In this document: positions 10,571-22,800 of the stretch, piece by piece
Position numbering within the stretch: the stretch's first letter is position 1
How the letters are laid out: each line of letters starts with the position of its first letter
Origin: Micractinium sp. NFX-FRZ
Taxonomy: Eukaryota; Chlorophyta; Trebouxiophyceae; Chlorellales; Chlorellaceae
Reading direction: 5' to 3'
DNA: 64,000 nucleotides
Assembly (NCBI GenBank): GCA_029339195.1
Contig: JAPTJF010000152.1
Location: 1 to 64,000 of the forward strand
The notes under the pieces: model-generated
What the model was told of the DNA's origin: nothing
The model's input: the letters and a program-made list of their open reading frames with translations, nothing else
The model's database searches: none
Program-made: the position numbers and the translations under genes

Positions 10571-13500
10571 TCAGCCGTACACAATCACCGGCGCGCCCGC
10601 AGCCGCCGGCCGCCCCGGCCCCGCCGCTGCTGACGGCACTCCGCTGCCCGCTACTGCCGCCGCTGCTGCTGCTCCCTCCCCCACATCCACCAGCAACAAA
10701 TCTTCGTCCGTCCCAAAACACTTGCGGGCTGCCTCCAGCCGGGCAGCGGGCATCCACAGCCGGCACCTGTGGGGGCAAGGCGGGTGGGGCGAAGGCGGCG
10801 GATGGGGTGGGGGAGGAGGGGAGCAAGGGGGGTGGTGGGGGGAGGCATGGTGCTACGGCTCACAGGGGCGGCTTCATACCCCATACCTCAACGCCTCCCC
10901 CGCCCTTGCACCAATCGCTTGCTGGCGGGGTCGCACAACCATCTCCCTCTTTGCTGAGCTGCAAATACACACAAACAATGCCTTGGCCGACCCCTGCCTT
11001 GCACCAAAGCTGCAGTCAAAACCACACATCAGTGGCTGCCCTGACGTCACACAGCGCACCAACAAGCAGCCCGCTCACCGCTCGCTGGCGGGGTCCCGAA
11101 TCTCAAACTCGTCGCTCCTCGCATCGTAGCCACACAGCACAATGTAGTGGCCCAGGTAGTCCACCCCCGCTGGCCCCTGTGCCGCAGTGGCAGGCTCCGC
11201 CGGTGCTGCTGCTGCGCCTGCTGCTGCCGGTACTGCGCCTGCTGCTGCCGGCGCTTGCTCTACTGCTGCCGGCGCTGCTGCCGGGCCTGCTGCTGCTGCA
11301 GGGCCTGCCGTGCCTGCTGCTGTGAGGCAGGGCCCTGCCGCTGCGTGCAGCACCTCCCCCGCATGCCCTCCTCCCGCTGGTTCCGCCTGCTCTGCCGCCG
11401 CTGGCATGCCGTCCCCAGCTTCTGCCCTTGCCTCTGCTGCTATCGCTGCCTCTCCCAGGTCACTGCCGCTGCCGCCGCCGCCGCTGCTGCGTGCTGTGCA
11501 TGCTTCGCCCGCCAGCCTGCCGCTGCGCCGCACGCCTCCGGGGCTCCAGCTGCTGCCCAGCACGCCGCTGCTGTGGCCGGCAGCCGAATGGCTGCACAAG
11601 GTTGCCTTATCCACAAGCGCCACCAGCAGGCAGGTGCCGCTCAGCAGGAGGGAACGGAGGTGTGAGAGCGGCAGCGAGCGCTGGCACACGCGGATGCCGG
11701 CGGCGGCCGCCGCCTGCGGGCGGGGCAGGCAGGCAGCCAGCGGAGTGTTCGGGATCTGGGCAGCGGGCAGGGTGGCGCAGAGGCCGAGCAATCGCCCCGC
11801 AGGCATCCAAGCAGGCGCGGCGTTGTGTGCTGTGTGCTGTGTGCTGTGTGCCGCAGGCCTCCACCCCAAGCTGCATGCTCGACCCCCTGGCCTCAACCCG
11901 CTCGCCGCTCACTCCCACCCAACCAGAGCAATGCTGCTGTGCCTCCCCGCCTCCCTCCTTCTCCCCATCCTGCCCTCCCTCCCTCCCCCTCCCTTCCCCT
12001 GCCCTCCCACCCACCCCGAACAGCCGCTCCACCCGCGCGCTGTCGTCCTGCATTGTCTCAGCGTAGAAGCGCTCGCCGCTGTAGGCCTGCACGGGGTGAT
12101 TGTTAACAGCGAACTCATCACACACACTCAACCAGGATTCACTCAGCATGGTGCCAGCGCAAACTGCTTGCCGGCGTAGGCCAGCGAGACAGGCAGGGGG
12201 CAGAGGAGGGGCAGCAGAGGGCGCGGTGACGTCGAGCCCATCTCCGCCTCACACATGCCAATGCCGCACACAGCGGCAGTCGGCAGGCAGGCACACCCAC
12301 GCCGCACAACGCGCTGACGATGCAAACCTACGCCACGCAACGCGTCACTGCAAGCCCACACTGCACAGCACATTGCAAGCCCGCACAGCACATATCATGC
12401 AAGCCCACCCCCCGTGCCCCCACCCGCCTGGTTGGCCCCCAGCGTGACCGTCAGCAGCTGCACCCGCGCCCCGCAGGCCGCCAGCAGGTGCGCCAGGTCA
12501 ATCGTCCAGATGCTGCGGGTGGGGCAGAGCTGCAGGGGTGGGCGGGGGGAGGCGCCGGCGGGGCGGGCAAGAGGTCGGGCGGGGCAGTCTGTCAGGAGTG
12601 GGCCAGGCGGCCAGCGGGTGGGCCGGCTAAACCGCACGCATGCTGCGGATGGGGGAGAAGAGGTGCACAGGGCTGAGGCAGGGGTTGGTGGGGCACAGTG
12701 GCGGAACAGCTGCAAGAACCTGGCCCATCGGCGCCCCGCTATAACCCGCTAAGACTGGACCAGCAGCGGCTGACCACGTGCGTCAGTGCTCCCTGGGGTG
12801 CTGCTGGTGGGCAGCCGCTGCTGGGCATCTGTGCTCCTGCAGTTGCAGTGCCAGAGCGCCCGCATGCGCCTGCCCAAGCGTGCCTGACGTTTGTGTTCTG
12901 CACCGCCCATCTACAGCACGCATGTGACAGTGGTGCAGCCCCCATCAACTTCAGCACCTCCAACACACGAGCAATGAACAGGCAGTGTGTTGATTGTAGC
13001 ACTAGAGGTGCCCAGCAGCTGCCCACCTGCAGCAGGCTGCCCATGTGGTACTGCTGCAGCCCCAGCGCCCGCAGCACCATCAGCACGCACGCCAAACCGC
13101 AGTCCCTGCAGGCAGGCAGGCAGGCAAGCAGGTGGGGCATAGCAAGGGCAGGGAGACAGGCAACGGATGCAGTGGTGGGCAACAGGCAGTCAGGAGCAGG
13201 CGGGATGGCGGATGCAGGGCCGGCCAGGGCGGGGCAGAGAGCAGCGGGCACATGGGGGCACCAGGCACTGGCACAGCACGGCTCAAGTGCAGCGCCGCAC
13301 ACAGGAAGTGCACGTCCCCTCCCTGATGCACATGTGCTCACCAGTTGTAGGCCTGCTGTATGTGAGGCACGCGGTGCGAGTGGGCTTGGGGCAGGCCCGC
13401 CGCCGCCGCCACTGCCTCTGGTGCCGCCAGCGCCTCTGCCGCCAGGTCCGCCGGCTCACTGGCAGCTATCTCCACGGCGCCACTGTCACCAGCTTCCCTG

Positions 13501-13586
13501 ACTTGCTGTCCCTGCTGCGCCTCGGCGCACGCCTGTGAGGTTTCGCGCCCACATCCCATACTGTGTGCACAGTCGGTTGGCAGCAA
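10571..13586 (-). CDS. GUCD1: GUCD1/AtGC1-like protein (C39 peptidase-like fold)
   Basis: Member of the family named guanylyl cyclase 1 in plants and GUCD1 in animals; the fold is that of C39 cysteine peptidases and the true activity is unsettled. Exons, reading leftward: 13586-13342, 13105-13027, 12529-12428, 12086-12015, 11713-11079, 10766-10571 (442 residues). Ordered hallmarks: PHIQQAYNWDCGLACVLMVL (about 75-93), SIWTIDLAHLL, LGANQ, AYSGERFY, LRSLLLSGTCLLVALVD, GHYIVLCGYD (about 354-363), FEIRDPAS, CFGTDEDLLL. The Gln, Cys, His and Asp positions expected of a C39-type site are all present. A long Ala/Pro/Gly-rich insert (roughly residues 205-350) splits the last two catalytic strands. Intron 3 has a GC donor (12427). 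The start at 13586 is the first Met; Met at 13559 is an alternative. Confidence 0.82.
10911..10941 (-). repeat. Exon echo in GUCD1 intron 5
   Basis: A near copy of the 3' end of exon 5 (encoding the DPASER end, real copy at about 11075-11105) recurs about 165 bases downstream in the following intron. It keeps the GCTGGCGGGGTC core. Confidence 0.6.
12161..12190 (-). repeat. Exon echo in GUCD1 intron 3
   Basis: Reads LAYAGKQF on the minus strand, a degenerate copy of the start of exon 4 (AYSGERF at 12086-12066). It sits about 95 bases upstream of the real acceptor. Confidence 0.55.
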
Positions 13587-13894
13587 ACACGCCGCGCCGC
13601 AAGAGGCTGCACTGATCGGAATGGTAGTCGGTTGCCCGTGCGATGTTCACGGAGGCCGAGAGAGCTTGGGCGGGGCGCCCAACACTGGAGTACAGCTGTA
13701 CAGTTATGGCGGCGCGAAATTTGGGGCGCCCGCTGCATTGCCTGCAACCCAGGATCAGCTGGACAATTAGGTGCCGGAGCGGCGCAGACCAGACAGTGTT
13801 TTGAACTGCTGCGCCTCAGCCGCTGCGCAGGACTGGCCTATCTGACGTGCAGCACAACCACGGTAACAGCTGGATCGCCCAGGGTGTCCCAGCA
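13587..13894. promoter_or_regulatory. Divergent promoter, GUCD1-like and importin-5
   Basis: About 308 bases separate the two start codons, so the core promoters must share this interval. GCGCGAAA at 13712-13719 is the complement of the E2F-type consensus TTTCGCGC. No TATA box is evident. The upstream ATG at 13847 is in frame with importin-5, but the residues it would add are unlike the family. Confidence 0.45.
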
Positions 13895-16800
13895 ATGGCT
13901 GCCAATATCAGCGCCCTGGTGGCCGGCGATGCCGGCGCCTTTGAGCAGCTGTGCGCGATGCTGATGAGCTCGCAGAACGAGCAGCGTTCGCAGGTGCGAG
14001 TTGCCGCGTGCCTGGCCGCGGGGCTGGGCCGCATGCAGTGCAGTGAGGCGGCGGCGGGTGGCGGCGGCAGCGTGGCGGCAGGTGTAGGTGCCGGCGGGCC
14101 GGCTGGCTGCCTGGGGGCGGCACAGCACCACTGACGGTGCGGCACAGTCAACCTGTGTGCCATGCCAATGTGTGCCAGCGGCTCACCCTTCCTGCCGTCT
14201 TTGAGCGTTGCCTCTCCACCTTCCTCGTTGTTCCTGCCCCCCTGCACTCTATCGATAAATTCTGTTGCCAACCACCACCCCCAATTGCTGCTTGCTGCAC
14301 CCGCGCCCGTGCATACCATCACCCCTTTTCCGCCGTATCGTTCTGCCGCCCTGATTCCGCTTCGTCTCCCCATCCCGCTTTCTGCCCGCCCCCCGCTGCC
14401 CACTTCTTGCCACCCCCAAGCTGCCTTGCCGGCACCACTGGCTGCCGCCACTCCTGGGCTCAGCGGCCGCCTCTGCTGCAGCCCAGCTGACCGGCGTCCC
14501 TGGCAGTATCATGTGGACACACCGCAAAATTCAACACTCCCTCCCCCCCGCAGGCCGAGGCCGCGTTTGCGGAGCTCAAGAAGCAGGCGCCCGACGCGTG
14601 CGCCCAGCAGCTGGTTCGCTCCCTGCGCCACTCCCCCTCCCTCGAGTCGCGCGGCCTGTGCGCCGTGCTGCTGCGCAAGGTGCTCACGCGCGACGATGCC
14701 TCCATCTGGCCCGGCATGAGCGCGCCGGTGAAGGAGCTAGTGAAGAAGGAGATGCTGGGGTGCATCCAGGAGGAGCAGATGCGGGCGGTCACCAAGAAGG
14801 TGAGCACGGTGACAGCACAACACAGGTGTGTGTGTGTGTGTGTGTGTGCTGGGGTGCACCCAGGAGGAGCAGATGCGGGCGGTGACCAAGAAGCCACGTG
14901 GGTGCTGACGTTTTGTTTTACTCGGGGGGCAGTGAAGGTGGGGTGGTGCGGAACATGCGGCAGATGGTGTGCGAGAGAAAGTGCGTGCAGGCGGGAGTGC
15001 GGCCCCGTGAAGGAGGCAGCAGTGCCGCCGCTGCCGCTGCTGGCTGTTGCTGTCGCTGGCTGTCGCTGCTGCTGGCGCTTGATGGCTGTTGGTAGCGGCA
15101 GCAGCAAGGCCGCCTCAGAGGGGGCAGAGGGCTGCAGTGAGGTGAAGGAGGAGGCAGCCGGGGGCCAGCACCAGCAGAGCTGGGAGGCGGGGACCTCTGT
15201 GGTGGGTAGGCAGGCAGGGTGCAGGGGGTTGGCGGTGGCAGGCAGCCGGGCAGGCAGGCAGGCAGCTTGGGCAGGAAGGCAGCTGCTGGTGCGCTGCAGG
15301 GTGCCGCCGGTGATGTGCCACTGTGCAACAAGCGGTGCGTGAGCTGACGCTTACACTTGTGTGCTTCCCTGCCTCGCCTCCTCGCCTGGCAGGTGTGCGA
15401 CTGCGTGAGCGAGCTGGCGGCAGGTATCATTGAGGACCAGGGGTGGCCGGACCTGCTGCCATTCATCTTCCAATGCGTGCAGTCGGGTGCGTGGCCAGAC
15501 ACCAGAACACGAAGCAGGGCGGGCTGTGGGTGCTGAGTGGGAGGGCGCTGGGGAGCCGCTGCCCTCTTTTCTTGCGGCGTCATGTGCAGTCGGGAGAGGC
15601 TGGGGGTCTTCCGCTGTTAGCCAGCCCTCGTGCATGCCCTCTGCCCCTGTGTCCTGCCAGCCGGCTGCGCCTGGTGCAACCTGCGCTGCTCATTGTTGCG
15701 AGCACTGCCCGCCGCACCGCCTTGCCTGCAAGCCATGGCCACCTCCCTATCCTGTTGAACCTCCCGACCACCCGCGCCTGGTTGCCACCTGCTTACCTTT
15801 TCTGAAACACCGCATCCCTACGCCTCCCTCGTGCCCCTTGCAAACCGACCGCAGGCCAGCCGCGTCTGATGGAGTCTGCGCTGCTCATCTTTGCCAGCAT
15901 GGCACGCTACGTGATGGGGGTGCTGACCCAGTACATGGGCACACTCAACGGCGTGCTGCAGGTGGGTGCAAGAGGGGCGAGGTGCTGTGGCCCCGGTGCA
16001 GGGGGCGGGTGGATTTCTTTCTCTGTGTGAGTGTGCGTGTGTGGAGAGGTGGCTGTGCGAGCACTTTCTGTGCGGCTGAAAATTGATGACAGTCCCGGTG
16101 CATGCGTATGCGGGGGTGCGGGCGCGCCGTGGCCGCCCCGCATGTGCCCAGCGTGCAACCCCTCCCCGCCCCGCATGCCCCTGGCACCCCACCGACCCCG
16201 CCGGCGCCCTCACCCTCCCCTACCTCCCCCTGCTCCGCCCTTCTTGTGCCGCGCCGCGCAGCAATGCCTGGGGCACGCCGAGTCGGACGTGCGTCTGGCT
16301 GCCATGAAGGCCACCTGCGTCTTCATTTCGGAGCTGGAGGCGGGGGAGGACCGGGAGCGCTTCCAGGCCACGCTGCCCGCGCTGCTGGCCTGCATCGGGC
16401 GGGCTCTGAATGAAGGGGACGAGACGGCGGCGCAGGTGGGGGACAAGTGGGTGTAGCCAACCGGCCGTGCAGGGAGAGGGAATGTGGGCTGCCCGCGCTG
16501 CCGGCCTGCTCCGTGCGTGCCCACAACGAGGGGAGGGTGGGCGTGCCAACGACGAGGCGAGTGTGGGGGGAGCGAGACGGACGCGCAGGCGAGGGAGCTG
16601 GCTTTCTGCCTCCTTTCCTTGCGTCGCCGCTGTGCGCGGAACATGCAGAGGGTCACCCTGACCTGCCCACCCAGATGTTAGCCACCAATCCGACCTGTTT
16701 TGCTCGTTAATCACAATTTGTGCAGGAGGCGATTGAGATGTTCATCGAGATTGCGGAGGCGCACCCCCGCTTCCTGCGCAAGCAGCTGCCAGAGGTGGTG

Positions 16801-19800
16801 GGAGCCATGCTGCAGGTGGGGCGCTCCTTCCTCTGCCCGAAGCATGCATGCTTTCTCCCGGAGTCGAGGAAGCACTGGGGAAGGCGGAGGGCAGCACGGC
16901 AGTGGAGGAGCACGACGGGTTGGCAGCCCGGGTGGCAGCACAGCAGGTGGCAGGAGGGAGGCAGAGCGGAGAGTGGAGGCACAGTGACTACCTGGGTAGG
17001 GCAGGGGAGCACAGCTTGGCAGGCAATGTTGTGCGGTGCCTGCACTTCCACACTGTGTCTTGTCTCCCACACTTGTATCCCCCTCCCCTCGCCCGACCCC
17101 CTCCCGACCCTTAGCCACCTGTGCTTCTTCCTTCTGCTCCCCCTCCTGCCATCCCCCCACAGATTGCGGAGACCGAGGCGCTTGATGCGGGTGTGCGCAC
17201 CCTGGCCGCCGAGTTCCTGGTCACGCTGTGCGAGGCGAGGGAGAAGGCGCCCGGCATGATGCGCAAGCTGCCGCAGGTGGGTGGGTGGGTGGGTGAGGCG
17301 CGCTGGGTTGGGAAAGGCAGGAACAGAGGGGGCGTGCGGAGGGAGGTGGCGCCACCATGAAGCGCATGCTCGCTCGTGCCTCCGCCGTTGTTGTCTTCGT
17401 TGTTGAGCTGCACTTGTCCCACCGCGCTGCCCAGTGCCCGGTGGGTTCCCTGATGCCTTGCCCTCCCACGCTCAGTCCCTGTTCGACACACATGTTGTTT
17501 AATTGACACAGTTTGCCGACCGCCTGCTCAAGTGCCTGGTGGGCTTCCTCCCGCCATCTACTGCTATCTTCTTCGTTCAACCTCTGCACTCTTTCTTTTG
17601 AACTGCAGTGCTCCGACCGCCTGTTCAGGTGCCTGGTCGGCTTCCTCCTGCCGTCCACTGCCATCCTTCTTCACAGCCATGCTTCTCCTTCCTCATGCCT
17701 GCAGTTTGCGGACCGCCTGTTCAAGTGCCTGGTCGGCTTCCTGCTGGACATTGAGGACGACCCGCAGTGGCATGCGGCCGAGGATGAGCGGCACGAGCAC
17801 GAGGGTGAGGCCTGCGGCTCGTGGGTGTGGGCGCAGGGGTTGGGATGGCGGGGGGACAGTGGCGCAGCGCACAGAGGCGAGCTCTTGGGGCTCGACTTGT
17901 AGGCAGGCAGGCAGGCGCCTGTCTCTGCACATTCCTGTTGTTCCGACATGATCATCCGCTCTCACTTGCTCTGGCGGCGAGGGGCGAGCTGTCTGACTTG
18001 GGCAGGGGCGCCCGGCCGCACCGCGCCACCTCTCGTTTCGTATTGCATGCCTACTTTCATCCACAGGTGAAGGGTTAGCTAGATGCTCGATCTTCGGGCT
18101 GCCTCCAATCTTTAGATCACGCCTCGTCCTCAAACCGCCCCCTGCAGGCGAGGGCGAGCTGTTTGACTTTGGGCAGGAGTGCCTGGACCGCATCGCGCTC
18201 AGCCTGGGAGCCAACACAGTGGCGGCGGCAGCAGGTGAGCCCTGCCCCGCCTGCCCGGCCGCTCAAGTGTGCCTGCAGCGTGTTGTGGAGGTGGCGCTGG
18301 CCAGCTGGCGTTGGGGTGCTGACCAAGAGGGTTTGTTGGTGTGATGCTGATCAACTTGGGTTGGGGTGCTGACCAGCGGGAGCGAGGTGCAGGCTGCGCA
18401 GCTGGCGCCCGCTGCCACAAGCCACACACTGGGCATGCCAGCCCACCGCCCCATGTGCTATGCCCTTCTCACCACTTCAGCTCGCGCTTCTTACGCCTTT
18501 CCATCGCCCCCCTTCTCACCACTACTGCGTGGCCCACAGGCGCGCTGCTGCCTGTGCTGATGGGCGACGGGGACTGGAAGAAGCGGCACGCAGCGCTCAT
18601 CACCATTGCGCAGGTGGGTGACTGCGTGTTTAAGGTCACTTGTTGGGTGATGTTATTAAAGTTTGTGGTGGGGGGGACAGCAAGTTTGTGCGGCACGCGG
18701 CAGGCAAGGGGGGCGTGGGCACCATGAAAGGAAGTGTGGGGGTGGGGGTGCTGCCAGGGTGCCTGAAGAGGAAGGAGGGCGGGCGATGACGCCTTGCAAG
18801 CGGGTCTGCCTGCATGGCTTGGTACTGCTGGCTGCGTGCAGGTGTTTGCCAAACCAAGCACTCCCGTTTCCCCTTCTCGCCACCATCCCTCACCCCTTCC
18901 ATTGGCCCCCTCCTGCCTGATCACCAACCCTGCAGATTGCTGAGGGCTGCGTCAAGGTGTTTGTGAAGCAGACAGGCGCTCTGGTGGGGCTGTGCCTGCA
19001 GGTGAGGCCCCCGGCCGGCAGTGTGTCCTATGCTGCCGCTGCCTGCCCTGCCGCCTGCTGCTGCTGCTGGCATGCCTGCCCTGCCGCGTGCTGCCACTGC
19101 TCGCTGCCTGCGCCTCCGCTGCTGCCACTGCTCGCGTGCCTGCCCTGCCGCTTGCTGCCGCGCGTGCTCCGCCTGCAGGTGCAGCGCCCGCCGCCCCGGC
19201 TGCTGCCTGAACACTCCCGCCCGCTTGCAACCGCCAGCCCGCTGGCTGCCGCGCCAGCTGCTGCCCGCACTTGGCCATCGCACGACCGCCTGCCTCACTG
19301 GGTGCGCTTCTCACGCTGCAGGGCGCCGCCGATGCGCACCCCAAGGTCCGCTGGGCCTCCTGCCAGGCGCTGGGGCAGTTGTGCACCGACCTGGGCCCGG
19401 AGCTGCAGGCAAGCACAGCAGCAGTGGGAACAAGTTGGGTTGTCCCTGAGGAAGGCATTTCAAGGGGGGGTTGCTTCCTCAGGGGGTGGGTGTGAGCGGG
19501 TTGCGTGCATGGAAGCGCAGCAAGCGGGTGCGGGCGGGGTCTCTGCCTGCAAGCCGCCCTGCAGGAGTGGCGGGGGCTCCTTGAGAAAAGGTGGGGTGCC
19601 AGGGGTGCCGGTGATCCCCTCTCAACCTGCACCACCCCCTTTCGCTGCCCTGCCCTGCTCTGCCCTGCCTTGGTCTCATCACTGCAGGAGGAGCAGCACG
19701 CCAAGGTGCTGCCCGCCGTAATGGCACTCCTCTCTCAAGTGTCGCTTTGACTCCTATTTTGGTTCTTCAAAAAAGTATTTGACAAACCAAAACACCTAGT

Positions 19801-22800
19801 TATATCACTGCAGGAGGAGCAGCACGCCAAGGTGCTGCCCGCCGTCATGGCGCTCATGGACGACTTCCAGAGCCCGCGGGTGCAGGCGCACGCGTGCGCG
19901 GCGGTGGTCAACTTTGCGGGTGGGTGACTGGGGTTGTCATGTGCTCCCACGGTGGCTGTGGCAGTTGAATGCGGGCGCACGCATGCGCGGCACTGGTCAA
20001 CTTTGCAGGTGGATGAATGCTGCTGCCATGTGGAGGTTTCCCCCCCTTGTCCCTTGTGTTTCCGCTCCTCCTCCCTGCCCCATCCTCCTGCCCACGCACC
20101 CCCTCCATCGAAGGCTGTATGTCCCCCGCCCCGCCCCCACTCCGCCCCGCCCCCGCAGAGGGCACCGACCAGGACACGATGGCCCCCTACCTGGACGCCC
20201 TCATCTCCAAGCTGCTGGCGCTGCTGCAGCGCGGGCGGCGCAACGTGCAGGAGGGTGCGCTCACCGCGCTGGCGGCGGTGGCCGACACCGCAGAGGTGGG
20301 CAGTGTGGGTGTGTGCCGAAGTGGGTGTCCTGCTTCTTTGCAGAGGGCGGGGAGGGGGTCTGCCTGCGCGCACAGTGCCAGCACAGGCGGTGGCCGACAC
20401 CGCAGAGGTGGGCAGTGTGTGGCTGCCATGTTGTGTGTCCGTCTGCTCTGTGTTCGACGGGCGGGGAGGGGTCTGCCATCACATCGCTGGCGGCATTGGC
20501 GGCACCGCAGAGGCGGGCCCAACCGCAGCTGAAACCCAGTGTGTACAGGGGTGGGGCCCTGGCCGGTGACGTGTCAGCTGGTCTCCCGCGTACCACCAGT
20601 GCTGTACGGCGCTGCCCTTGATGGTCGAAGTCGTGTCGAGCAGCTTGTAGCTGCTCACGCTGTTCAGGACCATTCTCCAAGCCACAATGTTGTACCGCCA
20701 CCCGTGGCCAGAAAACGTCCACGAGTGCGCTGTGCCACTTGCATGCCCGGCATGGCCAGCACCCTCACCCCCTGGTACTGCCGCCCTCTCCCCCCCATGG
20801 TACCGCAGGAGTACTTCATCAAGTACTACGAGACCTGCATGCCCCTCATGACCAACATCCTCACGCACGCCTCCGGTGGGTAGGGCTGGGCCTCACTTGG
20901 AGGAGGGCAGGCGGGCGGCGGAGGGTAGAGCAGCAACTCGGGCGGCTGGGTGGCCGTCTGGGGAGGGCACATGCAGCGGGGAGCGGGACCCGGCGTCGGC
21001 GCCAGCCGGCTGCCTGCTGGCTTGCCGCCCACCCCTTCCCCCCGGCCCATGCTCCCCCCCCCCTTCCCCCTGCCCACGCCCTCCCACCCCTGTGCAGGCA
21101 AGGAGCAGCAGCTGCTGCGTGCGAAGGCGCTGGAGTGTGTGTCCCTGGTGGGGCTGGCGGTGGGCAAGGAGCGCTTTGGGTGAGCGGGGCGGCCAACCGA
21201 GCGGTCGCCAGACTGGGCTGCGTGCCATCACGCTTGCCTTGCCGGGCCCGGCAGCGTCAAGGAGCGCCATACATGCAGCACAGCAGGCCACCCCCTTCCC
21301 GCTGGTTCCCAAGCGGCTTTGCTCCCTCCCTGTTGGGTGTTTTGTCCCCCACCCCCACCCCCACACCCTGCCAGGAGTGTCGCAAAGTGCGTGTGCAGCA
21401 CATGCAGCAGAGTTGGCCGCCCCCCTTGCCTCCTGCCACCCCGCCCCACCTGCCCTTCACCTCTGGTGCCGTCCCACTGTGCCCCTCCCACCCCCCCCCC
21501 CTGCAGCAACGACGCCAAGGGCGTGATGCAGTACATGCAGCAGGTGCAGCAGGCGGGGCTGGACTCCGACGACCCGCTGTCATCCTACATGCTGCAGGTG
21601 TGGGCAGGCCCTCTTTGTGCAAGGGGTCGTGTGGGTGGGGGGCGTGGGCGGGGGCGGGGCAGTGTGGGCTGGGCGGGACCTGGCGGCCCGCTGCTGTGTC
21701 ACCGCGTGTGTGTACGTAGCAGGTGTACGGTAGTGGTGGGGCAGGTGGGGTGTGCATACACGTTGGGCCCAGCCCACCTGCCCTGCCCGGTGCTGGCCGC
21801 CCTTTGCCGCTGTCCTTGCGAGGCAGATCTTACCTGCCCACCCACGCCCTCTACGACTTCCTGCCCCGCTTGCTGCTGCCTCCTCCCTGTAGCAAACCAT
21901 GCTTTGTAGCAACACCGTGTTTCCCACTGGCCGCAGATGGGCGCCCTCATCTGCCACGCGCTGGGGCCAGGACTTCCTGCCCCGCTTGCTGCTGCCTCCT
22001 TTCCTTTAACAACATGTTTCGATTATGGCCCCAGGCGGGCGCCCGCATCTGCAAGATGCTGGGGCCAGGACTTTTTGCCCCGCTTGCTGCTGCCTCATTT
22101 CCTTTTAACACCATGTTTCAATTGTGGCCGCAGGCGGGCGCCCGCATCTGCCAGGCGCTGGGGCCAGGACTTTTTGCCCCGCTTGCTGCTACCTCATTTC
22201 CTTTAACAACACGTTTCGATTGTGGCCGCAGGCGGGCGCCCGCATCTGCAAGACGCTGGGCCAGGACTTTTTGCCGTACCTGGCGCTGGTCATGCCGCCG
22301 CTGCTGGCGGCCGCGCAGCTGAAGCCCGACGTCATTGTGAAGGACAATGACGAGGAGGAGGAGGAGGAGGAGGACGATGGGGAGGTGGGTGGGTGCATGG
22401 GGTTGAACTTGGGAAGCTCACATTTGAGAGTGGGAAGTGGGTGTCGGCTTGAACTTGGGCAGTCCACATTTGAGAGTGGGAAGTGGGTGTCGGGGCATTG
22501 GCGAGGAGGAGGAGGAGGAGGAGGACGATGGGGAGGTGAGCTCACGGACGTTATGCTTTGCTGTCGTGCGGTTGAAGGGGGCGGTGGGTGGCTGTGCAAC
22601 GACTGGGGAGGCACGCCACAGGCGGGCGCCGTCGTGATGGACAATAGGAGGGGGAGGAAGAGGGGAAGGGGGAGGGGGAGGTGAGGCATCATCAATGATT
22701 GATCTACACTCCCGTCACCTCCATCATCAAAGGACTCAACCTTAGCAGGCCACTCAGCACTGCGAGCAGTGAGGAAGCGGTGGCTGCCAAGGGCGCTCAG

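Noticed and set aside
10048..11325. Long plus-strand open frame of 425 codons
   Set aside because: It is antisense to the GUCD1-like exons, and its residues are the compositional shadow (Pro, Leu, Ala) of the coding strand.
21937..22230. First three exon 18 units as genuine alternative exons
   Set aside because: The extra G shifts the frame and no donor follows within the conserved part, so they would not give an importin reading.
21850..22290. Direct repeats considered as a CRISPR-like array or transposon
   Set aside because: Repeats are exon-derived, the 'spacers' are similar to each other, and there are no cas genes, terminal inverted repeats or transposase. The host is eukaryotic.
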